DNA from: Opitutia bacterium
Lineage (GTDB): Bacteria; Verrucomicrobiota; Verrucomicrobiae; Opitutales; UBA953
NCBI GenBank assembly: GCA_947488485.1
Contig: CANKZO010000005.1
Span: 1-39,534 of the forward strand
DNA length: 39,534 nucleotides
Direction: 5' to 3'
Shown piece after piece: positions 1 to 10,517 of this stretch. Positions within the stretch are counted from its first letter, which is position 1. Each line of letters opens with the position of its first letter. Both the position numbers and the translations under genes were made by a program. The notes beneath the pieces are model-generated. The model had not been told where the DNA came from. It made no database searches and saw only the letters and a program-made list of their open reading frames with translations.

Positions 1-155
1 CCATACTGCGAACCACCGGCGAGATCGGTGGCCCAGTTACCCGGATCCATGTAACCGACGGAGACGAGGAAACCCGGACCGACAAAACCGAGGAAACGAC
101 GAAAAGCGCTGAAGCGGGAGGCGTTGCGGTCGGGATGCGGTTCGCCTGTTCTCAT
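1..155 (-). CDS. Nramp-family divalent metal transporter, N-terminus only (runs off the window)
   Basis: The minus strand from an ATG at 153-155 encodes 51 residues before the window edge. After a short basic leader comes [20 protein letters not shown], which contains the first-helix DPGN metal-binding motif of Nramp/MntH proteins. Family members move Mn2+, Fe2+ or related ions across the inner membrane with protons. The gene follows the small membrane protein at 188-604 on the same strand with a 32-base gap, so the two may be co-transcribed. Most of the protein lies outside the window, so the ion cannot be judged. The family call is firm because the motif and its context are characteristic. 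Confidence 0.85.
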   Translation of the reverse strand, partial: MRTGEPHPDRNASRFSAFRRFLGFVGPGFLVSVGYMDPGNWATDLAGGSQY

Positions 156-187
156 CAGAGTCGAGCATCACCGCCGCGCGGACGCTG

Positions 188-604
188 TCAATCCGCCGCC
201 CGCCTGATGGCATCCATCGCCACCAGCGTCCAGAGGGCCGTGCGCCAGGCATGGGAGCGGATGAGGCTGGCGAGCGCCGGCGAGCCGGGGCCCTCGAACT
301 GCAGGCGCCGGTGACACGGCACCGACCAGAGCCCCGTCAGGGCCCAGCAGGCGAGGACTAGCCCAAGGGCCGGCCACCCTTCCCCGACGCTGAAGACCAG
401 CCAAGCGTGCCCACCCAGCTGCAAAAGTAACAAAGGCCCGACGACCCGGCCGACCTTCCGCGTGTAGTCCTCGTGGTGACGGGCGAATTCCGCGGCTTCC
501 CAGCGGGCGAAATCCGGATACGTGCACAGCAGGATCAGCCAGGACACCGCGGCCATGGCGACATCGACGCAGGCTAGGCCGAGAGCGAGTAAACGAGGGT
601 CCAT
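188..604 (-). CDS. Small four-helix membrane protein of unknown function
   Basis: A 138-residue protein with about four hydrophobic segments: roughly residues 5-28, 50-75, 80-95 and a weaker one near 118-130. A loop near residues 43-50 carries HHEDY, and a basic stretch with CHRRL lies near residue 97. It vaguely resembles short 4-TM proteins seen in several phyla, but I do not recognise a named family or function. It starts 59 bases from the divergent sulfatase and precedes the Nramp gene on the same strand. No clear Shine-Dalgarno precedes the ATG at 602-604. Coding is supported by the hydrophobic pattern and full-length frame; another frame here (168-527) is a shadow. Confidence 0.7.
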   Translation of the reverse strand: MDPRLLALGLACVDVAMAAVSWLILLCTYPDFARWEAAEFARHHEDYTRKVGRVVGPLLLLQLGGHAWLVFSVGEGWPALGLVLACWALTGLWSVPCHRRLQFEGPGSPALASLIRSHAWRTALWTLVAMDAIRRAAD

Positions 605-663
605 GAGGGCACCGAAGTCGGTTTTACCCTTTGCACAAATCCTCCGGACGCTAAAACCAAGGC

Positions 664-2508
664 ATGCCCCGCCTCTTCCTCGGCCTGCTCCTCGCCGCGC
701 TTTCCTGCCTCCTGCCGCTCGGCGCCCAGGAGACCCCGCCTAACATCGTGATCCTCTTCGCCGACGACCTCGGCATCAACGACCTCGGCTGCTTCGGTCG
801 CCAGGACCAGCGCACGCCGAACCTCGATAAGCTCGCCGCCGACGGCGCCCGCTTCACGCAGGCTTACGCCGCCGCTTCGGTGTGCTCGCCTTCGCGGGCG
901 GCCCTGATGACAGGCCAGAGTCCCGCCCGCCTGAAGATCACGACCTTCCTCACCGGACGCACCGACCGCTCCTCGCATCGCCTGCTCAGCGCGCCGATCA
1001 ACCTGAATCTGCCGGCCGGCGTCCCGACGATCGCCGAACTGCTCAAGCCCAAGGGCTACGTGTCTGCCGCCGTCGGTAAGTGGCACCTCGGCGGCAAGGG
1101 CCATCAGCCGACCGACCATGGCTTCGACGAATACTTCCCCGGCCGCGCGAACCCCGGCGCGGAATCGCCCCAGGGCGGCAAGGGCGAGCTCGGACAGGCG
1201 GACTTCGCCGCGAAGTTCATCGCGAAGAACAAGGCCAAGCCCTTCCTACTCTACCTCGCCTTCGATAACCCGCACATCCCGCTCGCCGCGCCGGCCAAGG
1301 GCATCGCCGCCAACGCGCAGTCCTTCCACCCGACCTACGCCGCGCTCATCGAATCGCTCGACGCCGCCTGCGGCCGCGTGCTCAAGGCCCTCGACGAGCA
1401 TGGCCTCGCCCAGAACACGCTGGTAGTCTTCGCCTCCGACAACGGCGGCGTGCATATCTCCGAGCTCAAGGAAAGCCCCGCGACCTACAACGCGCCGTCC
1501 CGCGCCGGCAAAGGCTACCTCTACGAAGGCGGCCTGCGCACGCCGTTGATCATCCGCTACCCCGGACGCATCGCCTCGCGCGTGATTGCCGAACCCGTCG
1601 TGCTCGGTGACCTCGTCCCCACGATCTGCGCGCTGGCCAAGGTGCCGGCGCCGAAGACCTTGGATTTCCAGGACATCTCGCCGCTGCTCTTCGACAGCAA
1701 GCCGCCGGCCGACGCCGCCAAGCGCCCGCTTTTCTGGCATCAGCCTCACTATATGAACCAAGGCGGCCGACCCGGCGGCGTGGTCCGCGAGGGCGATTGG
1801 AAACTCATCGAACAATACGAAGACGGCAGCCTCGAGCTCTACGACCTCGCCAAGGATCCGAGCGAAAAGACCGACGTCGCCGCCGCCGAGCCGACCCGCG
1901 TCGCGGCCCTGCGCGGCAAACTCGAAGCCTGGCGCCGGAGCGTCGGCGCCGAACCCACCAAGGCCAACCCGGACTTCGACCGCGCCGCCTGGGAGGCGTG
2001 CTTCGTCACGACCGACGCGACCAAGCTCCAAGCCCTGCCGACCTCCGAAGCCATGCGCCCCGTCCTCGCCGATTGGCGTAAGGCCATGGACGCCCGCGCC
2101 ACCGAAGGCCCCAACGCCTTGATCTTCCTCGAGGCCCGCGACGCCCAGGTGAAGGCCGTGAAGATGAAATATGAAGAGCCTCCGCAGAAGGACACGCTCG
2201 GCTTCTGGGTGAACCAGGCCGACACGGCGTCATGGACTTTCAACGCGCCCAAGGCCGGCACCTACCGCGTCACCGTGCTCCAGGGCTGCGGCAAGGGCAA
2301 CGGCGGCTCGGTCGTCGCGCTCGATACCGGCAAAGGTTCGTGCGAATTCACCGTCGAAGAGACCGGTCACTTCCAGCGCTTCGTCCCGCGTGAAGTCGGC
2401 AAGCTGACGCTCGTCGCTGGCGAGAACACGCTCACCGTACGCCCGGTCAAGAAGGCCAAGGCTGCGGTCATGGATCTCCGCCGCGTGATCCTGGAGCGCG
2501 TCGAATAA
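664..2508 (+). CDS. Exported sulfatase (arylsulfatase A-like, S1 family)
   Basis: A 614-residue sulfatase. Residues 1-21 form a signal peptide ending in GAQ, so the enzyme is exported. The metal-binding pair D34-D35 sits in LFADDLG, and the CSPSR signature (C74) is the site that would be converted to formylglycine. K139 and H141 lie in GKWHLGG, and D259-N260 in FASDNGG. The alkaline-phosphatase-like fold ends near residue 450. Residues about 500-614 form a beta-rich module (TYRVTVLQG, LTVRP) resembling the carbohydrate-binding or jelly-roll domains often attached to verrucomicrobial sulfatases. It probably removes sulfate esters from polysaccharides; the substrate cannot be read from sequence. 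No maturase (anSME or FGE) gene lies nearby. It stands alone on the plus strand. Confidence 0.92.
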   Translation: MPRLFLGLLLAALSCLLPLGAQETPPNIVILFADDLGINDLGCFGRQDQRTPNLDKLAADGARFTQAYAAASVCSPSRAALMTGQSPARLKITTFLTGRTDRSSHRLLSAPINLNLPAGVPTIAELLKPKGYVSAAVGKWHLGGKGHQPTDHGFDEYFPGRANPGAESPQGGKGELGQADFAAKFIAKNKAKPFLLYLAFDNPHIPLAAPAKGIAANAQSFHPTYAALIESLDAACGRVLKALDEHGLAQNTLVVFASDNGGVHISELKESPATYNAPSRAGKGYLYEGGLRTPLIIRYPGRIASRVIAEPVVLGDLVPTICALAKVPAPKTLDFQDISPLLFDSKPPADAAKRPLFWHQPHYMNQGGRPGGVVREGDWKLIEQYEDGSLELYDLAKDPSEKTDVAAAEPTRVAALRGKLEAWRRSVGAEPTKANPDFDRAAWEACFVTTDATKLQALPTSEAMRPVLADWRKAMDARATEGPNALIFLEARDAQVKAVKMKYEEPPQKDTLGFWVNQADTASWTFNAPKAGTYRVTVLQGCGKGNGGSVVALDTGKGSCEFTVEETGHFQRFVPREVGKLTLVAGENTLTVRPVKKAKAAVMDLRRVILERVE

Positions 2509-2512
2509 GCCG

Positions 2513-2818
2513 TCAGAGGGTCGCGAGCAGGGGGCGTAATTCCGCCTCAGGCTCCTCGTGTCCCTGCGCCACGGCGAGGGCGAGCGCGTCCGTAAAGGCG
2601 GCCTTCGCACCGGCCCGATCGCCGACGGCGAGGAGGCTCTTTCCCAGCAGGATACGCGGCATCATCCAATCCGCCTTGGAAGCCGCGGCGAGGCGCAGGT
2701 GCTCGACGGCGCCAGCGGCGTCGCCTTCGGTGAAGAGGGCCTGGCCGAGGGAGAAACGGAACAGCGGGTTCGCGGGATCAGCCGCGACGTGCCGGCGGAA
2801 GATTTCGGAACGGCTCAT
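2513..2818 (-). CDS. Small tetratricopeptide-repeat protein
   Basis: A 101-residue helical protein with TPR-type repeats: NPLFRFSLGQALFTEGDAAG near residue 17, WMMPRILLGKSLLAVGDRAG near 51, and a third partial unit toward the C-terminus. No signal peptide is present. It begins 2 bases after the stop of glgB on the same strand, so it is almost certainly translated from the same message. TPR proteins of this size usually act as protein-interaction adaptors; no specific partner can be named. The gene ends 4 bases from the convergent sulfatase stop, leaving no room for a separate terminator. Confidence 0.8.
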   Translation of the reverse strand: MSRSEIFRRHVAADPANPLFRFSLGQALFTEGDAAGAVEHLRLAAASKADWMMPRILLGKSLLAVGDRAGAKAAFTDALALAVAQGHEEPEAELRPLLATL

Positions 2819-2820
2819 GC

Positions 2821-5034
<2,214 letters not shown>

Positions 5035-5109
5035 GCCCGCCCGAGGGTCGGCAAGCGCTCATTACCCGAAAAACCTTGAGGGAAATCCTGGAGCGACAAC
5101 TCTCAGCGG

Positions 5110-7263
5110 ATGCCTGGCCGTTGTTTCTGGATCCTTGCCGCGAGCCTTTCGCTGACCGCCGCCATGGCTGCGGAACCGCCTGCCGGCGCGCCAGACCGCC
5201 GAGCGACCTTCGAGTTCAAATCCATCGTAACCTCTGAAAACGGGCACGTCACGGTCGCCACCGACGGTCGCCTGGAGACCGCCAACGCCTTTCTTTCAGC
5301 TAAGATGATCCGGCGCGATGACCGGACCGGCCTCATCATCGCCGAGGGCGACGTCGTCTATACGACCAAGGAGCTTCGCATCTTAGGCGCCCGGATCATG
5401 ATCGACACGCGCGCCGACGTCATCGAAGCGACCGACGTGCGCTTCGGCCGCGCCCCCGTCTACTTCACCGCGGAGTCGTTGCGCATCGTCAAAGGTGACA
5501 AGCAGATCAAGGGCGTGCGCGTGTGGAATAACGAGCCCTCCGCGGCCGGCATGCATCTCAAGATCGCCGAGGCTTCCTACGTCGAGAAGGAGGACTGGCT
5601 CTCGCTCCGCAGCGCCACGCCTTACGTCGCCGGCCTCCCGCTCTTCAACCTGCCCTACTACGGACAGTCTGGCCTGGATTTCCCTTACGAGATCATGCTC
5701 AACACGGGCAGCGAGGACAAGCAGGGGCGCTTCCTCCGCTCGTCGATCCTCACGCGCGTCTCGCCCTCCCTCTACGCGGGCGGCAACGTCGACTTCTACA
5801 GCAACTCCGGCATCATGGTCGGACCGGCGCTGCGCTTCGACAACTCGCGCGTACCGGGCGCCGCCACCCGCTGGAAAGGCCGCCTGCAAAGCGGCTGGAT
5901 CGACGATCAGTCCACGCCCGTCGCGGATCTGTTCGGCCGTCTGCCGGACTCGCAGCGCTCCTTCGTCACCGGCGACATCAACGGACGCACCGCGGACGGA
6001 CTGGAAGTCGCCGGCAACCTCTTCGCGCAGACGGACCCCGATGTCCTGCGTGACTTCCGTCCCTTCCTGATCGGTCAGGCCGGCAATCCTCAGCTCAACC
6101 TCGAAGTCGTCCGTCCCTACGAAGGCGGCTACCTCTCGGCCGCGCTCACCGCCAAGACCGACAACTATCAGGACGTCGTCCAGAAGCTCCCCGAGTTCCG
6201 TTACGACCTGCCGACGACGATCGCCGGCGCCGACGGCTGGTCGCGGCGCGCCTTCCTCAGCGTCGGCTACTTCTCCGAACGCCCGTCCGCCGAGCTGACG
6301 TCAGCCAACTTCCAGGCCGCGACCCTTTCCGCCGACGCTTGGTCGGCCGCCCGTATCGACGGGTATTATGGTTTCAGCCGGACGATGGTGGCCGGCGACT
6401 GGCTGACCTTCCGCCCCGTCGCGGGCGTGCGCACGACCGGCTGGTCCGACGGCCTGAACGGCCAAGGCGCCGCGACCAAAGTGATCGGGCAGGCCGGCTT
6501 CGACGTCGAAGGACTCTTCACCGGTTCCTGGTCCGCGGACGCGCCCAACTGGGGCATCAACGGGCTGCGCCACAGCGCGCGACCGCTCTTCCAATATCGC
6601 GTCATGCCGGGCGCCGACCGCGAAGTCGGGGTCGTCCCGATGACCCAGCGGGCGGTCTCGGTGTCCGTGCTCGAAGAACTCGACCTCGCGGATCGACTCG
6701 ACGCCGCCTCGACCACCGACCGCCAGTCGATGCGGTTCGGCATCCGGAACACCCTCGAGACCCGCGATGCGGTCAACGGTTCGCGTGAGCTCCTGCGGGC
6801 CGACCTCTTCACCGACTGGCGCCAAGGGCCGACCGACGCCGAGACCGGTCGCACCGACCTGCTCGGCTCGCTCAGCGTGAGTCCCGCCTCCTGGCTCACG
6901 TTCAACTCTTCGGTCCGCATGCCCAACGGCGGCGGCGCCGCCCGGGAATCGCTCCAGACGATCGCCCTCAACTCCGGCGACTTCTGGCGGACGTCCCTCA
7001 GCTGGGTCGAACTCCGCCAGGCGACCAGCGCCCGCCAGCTGGTCTGGGACGGCCGCGTCCGCCTCAACTCCGTCTACAGCCTCGTCTCCGGCCTGAATTA
7101 CGACGCCCAGCTCGACCAGGCTACCCTGCTCTGGGCGGGCCTCATCCAGCGCGTCGGCAACTCCTGGGAGGTCGAATACGGCGTCAATAAGCGCATGGAC
7201 CCGCTCAACCGGGGCATCAGCTCATTGGGCTTCCACCTGCGGGTGAGATTGTTCAAGTTCTGA
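5110..7263 (+). CDS. lptD: LptD/OstA-like outer-membrane LPS assembly barrel
   Basis: A 717-residue exported protein. A signal peptide (about 1-20, ending AMA) is followed by an OstA/LptA-like beta-jellyroll region (about 40-150, GLIIAEGDVVYTTKELRI), then a long LptD-type barrel. Barrel landmarks are LPLFNLPYYGQ near 175, PEFRYDLP near 360 and PNWGINGLRHSARPLFQYR near 485. It ends in aromatic Phe (RLFKF), as outer-membrane barrels do. LptD inserts lipopolysaccharide into the outer leaflet with LptE. The only Cys is in the signal peptide, so the mature protein cannot form the inter-domain disulfides known from E. coli LptD. Its stop is 3 bases before scpA. No lptE is visible nearby. Confidence 0.82.
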   Translation: MPGRCFWILAASLSLTAAMAAEPPAGAPDRRATFEFKSIVTSENGHVTVATDGRLETANAFLSAKMIRRDDRTGLIIAEGDVVYTTKELRILGARIMIDTRADVIEATDVRFGRAPVYFTAESLRIVKGDKQIKGVRVWNNEPSAAGMHLKIAEASYVEKEDWLSLRSATPYVAGLPLFNLPYYGQSGLDFPYEIMLNTGSEDKQGRFLRSSILTRVSPSLYAGGNVDFYSNSGIMVGPALRFDNSRVPGAATRWKGRLQSGWIDDQSTPVADLFGRLPDSQRSFVTGDINGRTADGLEVAGNLFAQTDPDVLRDFRPFLIGQAGNPQLNLEVVRPYEGGYLSAALTAKTDNYQDVVQKLPEFRYDLPTTIAGADGWSRRAFLSVGYFSERPSAELTSANFQAATLSADAWSAARIDGYYGFSRTMVAGDWLTFRPVAGVRTTGWSDGLNGQGAATKVIGQAGFDVEGLFTGSWSADAPNWGINGLRHSARPLFQYRVMPGADREVGVVPMTQRAVSVSVLEELDLADRLDAASTTDRQSMRFGIRNTLETRDAVNGSRELLRADLFTDWRQGPTDAETGRTDLLGSLSVSPASWLTFNSSVRMPNGGGAARESLQTIALNSGDFWRTSLSWVELRQATSARQLVWDGRVRLNSVYSLVSGLNYDAQLDQATLLWAGLIQRVGNSWEVEYGVNKRMDPLNRGISSLGFHLRVRLFKF

Positions 7264-7266
7264 GCC

Positions 7267-8127
7267 GTGACGGACACCCCTCCAGACTCTCCTTCGGTCC
7301 CCGTGGACGGCATCTTGCCGGCGCCGGACCTGCCGATCCGCCTCGACGTCTTCGAAGGCCCGCTGGACCTGCTGCTCTTCCTGATCCGCAAGAACGAGAT
7401 CGATATCTACGACATCCCGATCGAGAAGGTCACCCAGCAGTATCTCGAGATCCTCCGCACGCAGGAGAAGGACAACCTCGAACTCGCCGGCGACTTCTTC
7501 GTCATGGCGGCCACGCTGATGTATATCAAGAGCCGCATGCTCCTGCCGGTCGAAAGCCGGCCCGAGGAGGAAGTCGCGGCCGCCGACGAAGGCCAGGATC
7601 CGCGCTGGGCCCTCGTCCAGCAGCTCATCCAGTATAAGCGCGTCAAGGAGACCGCCGCGATCATCCGCGGCCTGGTCGACGACCGCCAAGGCCTGCTGGG
7701 CCGCTACGTGATCCAGCCGCAGGGCGAAGACGCCGTGATCCGGCCCGTCGCCCGCGCCGACCGCATCGAACTCTGGAACACCTTCAACCTCGTCCTCCGT
7801 CGGCTCGCCGAGCGGATCCAGCCAGGCAACATCACGACCGAGACCGTCACGGTATCGGACCGCATGGAGACCATCCTGGCCCGTCTCGAGACTGAGCCCA
7901 CGTTCACCTTCACCAGCCTGCTGCCGGAACGCCCGACGGTGGGCTTCCTCGTGGCCACCTTCCTCGCCTGCCTCGAGCTGGCGCGCCTAGGTAAGCTCAA
8001 TTTGGAGCAGGATGCGTCGTTCGCCGAAATCAACTGCACGAAGTCGGAGCCGAGCGCCGCGCCCAATGCTGGCGAAGCCCTGGAAGGCGGTTCGGAGTTC
8101 GACCAGCCGGCCGCGGACGCAGAGTAA
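7267..8127 (+). CDS. scpA: Segregation and condensation protein A
   Basis: A 286-residue ScpA kleisin, which bridges the SMC heads with ScpB in chromosome segregation. The N-terminal signature IRLDVFEGPLDLLLFLIRKN (about 19-38) is followed by KVTQQYLEIL and the helix GDFFVMAATLMYIKSRMLL, all typical. The C-terminal winged-helix part is recognisable near 195-255 (FLVATFLACLELARLGKL). The last 30 residues are a disordered Ala/Glu/Pro-rich tail. The start is a GTG at 7267, 3 bases after the lptD-like stop, which suggests coupled translation. No scpB follows; the next genes are small unknowns. The call is secure. Confidence 0.93.
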   Translation: MTDTPPDSPSVPVDGILPAPDLPIRLDVFEGPLDLLLFLIRKNEIDIYDIPIEKVTQQYLEILRTQEKDNLELAGDFFVMAATLMYIKSRMLLPVESRPEEEVAAADEGQDPRWALVQQLIQYKRVKETAAIIRGLVDDRQGLLGRYVIQPQGEDAVIRPVARADRIELWNTFNLVLRRLAERIQPGNITTETVTVSDRMETILARLETEPTFTFTSLLPERPTVGFLVATFLACLELARLGKLNLEQDASFAEINCTKSEPSAAPNAGEALEGGSEFDQPAADAE

Positions 8128-8170
8128 GCCGCGGGCTTGAAATCACCCCCGAAGCGCTCAAATTAAGGTC

Positions 8171-8416
8171 ATGGCTAGCGCCCGGCGCCCCTCTCATCGT
8201 CTGCTCGGACTCGGCTTGGATGCCACCGACCAGCACAAACGCATCACGCGAGGCGAAGGCTTCTCCCTCGTGGGCGGCTCTGAGGAGACCCACGAGCGGA
8301 TGACCGAGACGGTGATCAAGACCACGGAAGATCTCAGCCGGAAGGGCCGGACCATCGCTGACGCCCGCCCGGAGGAACTCGCCGAGCTGCTCCGCAAGCA
8401 CGACCGCGGGGCTTGA
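8171..8416 (+). CDS. Small conserved-looking hypothetical protein
   Basis: An 81-residue soluble protein with no signal peptide or membrane segment. It holds a compact motif LGLGLDATDQHKRITRGEGF (about 12-31) and LVGGSEETHERM (about 33-44), then a charged helix. I have the impression of similar short proteins in other Opitutae, but cannot name a family. It sits 43 bases after scpA on the same strand and 64 bases ahead of the proline-rich gene, so it may ride in the same transcript. Charge pattern and codon use look coding. Function unknown. Confidence 0.65.
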   Translation: MASARRPSHRLLGLGLDATDQHKRITRGEGFSLVGGSEETHERMTETVIKTTEDLSRKGRTIADARPEELAELLRKHDRGA

Positions 8417-8480
8417 AGCCAAAAAGGAGCCACAGACGGATTGACTCACCTCTTTCGCAGGATTTGACTGCTTCTCCCCA

Positions 8481-8873
8481 ATGAGCAACGAGCTGCCCCC
8501 TCCTCCTCCGCCTCCTCCGCCCCCGCCTCCTCCGCCTGCGCCGGAAGGTGAGAACTCCGCTCCGAGCGGAGCCCCGAAGCTCAAGCTCAACAAGCCCATC
8601 GCTCCCATCGCCGCCGAGGGCATGCCCGTGCCTCCGCCCCCTGCTCCGTCCGCCGGCGCGCCGATTCCGCCGCCTCCGGCCCCCTCGGCCACGGCACCCA
8701 TCCCGGCGCCGATACCCGCGCCGGCTCCGGCCGCTGCTCCGCGTCCGACCAACGCGCCGAATAATCGCTCCGTCGGTAAAGTCGCCGCGGCGATTGACCT
8801 TCTCGCCTTAGCGGCTTCGCTCGCGGGCGCGGTCATCCTTGCGCTCGAGCTCTTCTCCCGCTCCAAAGGTTAA
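8481..8873 (+). CDS. Polyproline protein with a C-terminal membrane anchor
   Basis: A 130-residue protein. Residues 6-19 are 14 consecutive prolines, followed by an Ala/Pro-rich disordered stretch to about residue 92. A single hydrophobic helix (about 100-122, LLALAASLAGAVILALEL) and a short basic tail (SRSKG) follow, so it looks tail-anchored with the proline-rich part in the cytoplasm. Proline codons are mixed (CCT, CCG, CCC), so the run is not a simple trinucleotide expansion. Translating 14 prolines normally needs elongation factor P. It lies 11 bases before trxA on the same strand. Role unknown; it could be an interaction platform. Confidence 0.7.
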   Translation: MSNELPPPPPPPPPPPPPPAPEGENSAPSGAPKLKLNKPIAPIAAEGMPVPPPPAPSAGAPIPPPPAPSATAPIPAPIPAPAPAAAPRPTNAPNNRSVGKVAAAIDLLALAASLAGAVILALELFSRSKG

Positions 8874-8884
8874 CCGACTCTTCC

Positions 8885-9214
8885 ATGGCCTCCGACCTCA
8901 TCGCTCATCTCGATAACAATAACTTCGAAGCCACCATCAAGGCTTCGACCGTCCCCGTGCTGGTGGACTTCTGGGCCACCTGGTGCGGCCCCTGCAAGCA
9001 GATCGGCCCGGTGCTCGACCAGCTCGCCGCCGAGATGGCCGGTACCGTCACGATCGCCAAGGTCGACGTCGACACCAACCAGGCCCTCGCCCAGCAGCTG
9101 GGCGTGAACTCCATCCCTGCCCTGTTCCTCTTCAAGAACGGCGTCGTGGTGGATAAGATGGTCGGAGCCCGCCCGAAGGGCGACATCGCCGCCTTCATCA
9201 AGAAGCACGCCTAA
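8885..9214 (+). CDS. trxA: Thioredoxin
   Basis: A 109-residue thioredoxin, the normal length for TrxA. The active site is WCGPC (C34, C37) after FWATW, and the cis-proline loop NSIPALFLFKNG is present. It reduces disulfides in cytoplasmic proteins such as ribonucleotide reductase, taking electrons from thioredoxin reductase, which is not in this window. The start ATG at 8885 follows the proline-rich gene by 11 bases. The gene is closed by the strong hairpin at 9239-9269. The call is secure. Confidence 0.96.
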   Translation: MASDLIAHLDNNNFEATIKASTVPVLVDFWATWCGPCKQIGPVLDQLAAEMAGTVTIAKVDVDTNQALAQQLGVNSIPALFLFKNGVVVDKMVGARPKGDIAAFIKKHA

Positions 9215-9238
9215 GTCGGTCGGCGAAAGCCCCATAAG

Positions 9239-9269
9239 AAAGGCCCGGGATTGCTCCCGGGCCTTTTTT
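9239..9269. terminator. Bidirectional intrinsic terminator between trxA and the respiratory operon
   Basis: A perfect GC-rich stem: AAAGGCCCGGGA at 9239-9250 pairs with TCCCGGGCCTTT after the loop TTGC. It is followed by a T-run on the plus strand and, read on the minus strand, by TTTCTTAT. It lies between the convergent trxA (plus) and the last cytochrome gene (minus) and can stop both transcripts. Confidence 0.9.
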
Positions 9270-9291
9270 GTCGGCGACCTCTAAGGGACGC

Positions 9292-9975
9292 TTACTTGCT
9301 CTCGAGCGGGTGCTCCTTGAGCAGGTCGGCCGGATTGTACTGGGCGCGGTTGCCGATGGCCTTGCGGACTTCGGCGACCTTGGTGTCCATGACGGGCTCG
9401 GCGGTGTTACCCCAGGCCTGACGGACGTAGGTAGCGATGTGAGCGACCTGGCCATCCTTGAGGCCGGCACCGATGTTCGGCATGTTGCCGTTATACTTAA
9501 CGCCATTGACTTCGATCTCACCGGCGAGACCCGCGAGGATGGCCTTGATGACGCGTTCTTCCGAGCCGGCGACCCAAGCGGACTTGGCGAGCGGAGGGAA
9601 GGCGCCCGGGACGCCGAGACCGGTGGCCTGGTGGCAGGCCGCGCAGTTGGCGAGGAAGAGCTGTTCGCCCTTGGCAGCGTCGGGCTCGAAGACCACCGGA
9701 CCGCCGCCCACGACCGCCTTAGGGGCGTCGAGGTCGAAGGCCGAGGCCGAGAAGTTGCCCGCGTTGTTGGTCAGGTAGACGCCGGCCCAGAAGCCGAAGC
9801 CGCAGAACAGGAAGACGATGAAGATCGGCGTGAGGGAGAAACCCTCGGCCGGCTCGTCCTTGTCACGGGAGAGCTGGGAGTGAACCTCCACCAGGCGCCC
9901 ATCGGAGGGGCCTTCGGAGCCGGAGGGACCCCGGCGCGGGCGGTTGCTATCGGAATGACGGTTACGGTCGTTCAT
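9292..9975 (-). CDS. Membrane-anchored monoheme cytochrome c (CcoP-like position)
   Basis: A 227-residue protein with a polar N-terminus, one membrane helix (about 48-68, PIFIVFLFCGFGFWAGVYL) and a periplasmic cytochrome c domain. Heme c binds at C111-A-A-C-H115 and the likely axial ligand is M165 in YNGNMPNIG. The heme domain closely resembles that of the cytochrome at 11973-12740 (shared ACHQ.TGLG.P..FPPLA), so the two are paralogs. By position it takes the place of CcoP behind CcoN- and CcoO-like genes, but it has one helix and one heme instead of two of each. It starts 4 bases after the CcoO-like gene and ends the operon at the 9239-9269 terminator. It probably carries electrons from ACIII. 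Confidence 0.88.
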   Translation of the reverse strand: MNDRNRHSDSNRPRRGPSGSEGPSDGRLVEVHSQLSRDKDEPAEGFSLTPIFIVFLFCGFGFWAGVYLTNNAGNFSASAFDLDAPKAVVGGGPVVFEPDAAKGEQLFLANCAACHQATGLGVPGAFPPLAKSAWVAGSEERVIKAILAGLAGEIEVNGVKYNGNMPNIGAGLKDGQVAHIATYVRQAWGNTAEPVMDTKVAEVRKAIGNRAQYNPADLLKEHPLESK

Positions 9976-9979
9976 GGGT

Positions 9980-10504
9980 TCACTTCTTCAATTTGGCTTC
10001 CGGCGAGGGGTAATCCTGGCGGAGAGATTTCAGGTAGGCGACGAGGGCCGTGCGCTGCGCGGCGTCCACGAAGCGGTAGGACGGATGCCAGACCGCGCCG
10101 CTGGAAGCGGGATCGGTCAGGAGCGTCTCGACGTTGATCTGGGAGGTGCGGGCGCCGTAATTGGCGAGGTCCGGGCCGAGGCGGCGCTCGCCGAGCAGCA
10201 CCTGCGACTGCAGGGCGTAGTCGCGGGCGACGGAAGGACGGGCGCCGAGACCGCGGGCGATATCGCTGCCCTGCCCCGCCGGACGAACCTGCTGGGTGTG
10301 GCAGCTGACGCAACCGAGGGAGACGTAGACGGCACGACCTTGGATGGCCAGGCCGGGCTCACGGGAGGGGAACAGCGCGCCGCCTTCTTCGCCCGCGGCA
10401 CGACCGAGACCGCCGAGCTGAGACTGGCCGCTGAGGATGAGCGCGCCGAAGGGCAACGCGACGGCGAAGAAGACGCCGGCCAGGAGAGTGTTGAGGTTCT
10501 TCAT
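9980..10504 (-). CDS. CcoO-like monoheme cytochrome c with His in place of the axial Met
   Basis: A 174-residue protein with an N-terminal membrane anchor (about 7-27) and a CcoO/FixO-type cytochrome domain: GCVSCHTQQVRP (heme at C65-H69), then D..RG.G.R.SVA.DY near 81-96 and GERRLGPDLANYGAR near 105-119, a pattern specific to cbb3 oxidase subunit II. In CcoO the distal Met lies in a MPxY motif; here the aligned motif is HPSY with H140, so the heme would be bis-His or five-coordinate. The gene is shorter than typical CcoO (about 200 residues or more). It lies 13 bases after the CcoN-like gene and probably forms a complex with it. Not a normal oxidase subunit by itself. Confidence 0.88.
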   Translation of the reverse strand: MKNLNTLLAGVFFAVALPFGALILSGQSQLGGLGRAAGEEGGALFPSREPGLAIQGRAVYVSLGCVSCHTQQVRPAGQGSDIARGLGARPSVARDYALQSQVLLGERRLGPDLANYGARTSQINVETLLTDPASSGAVWHPSYRFVDAAQRTALVAYLKSLRQDYPSPEAKLKK

Positions 10505-10517
10505 GGTGGGGGTCCGA

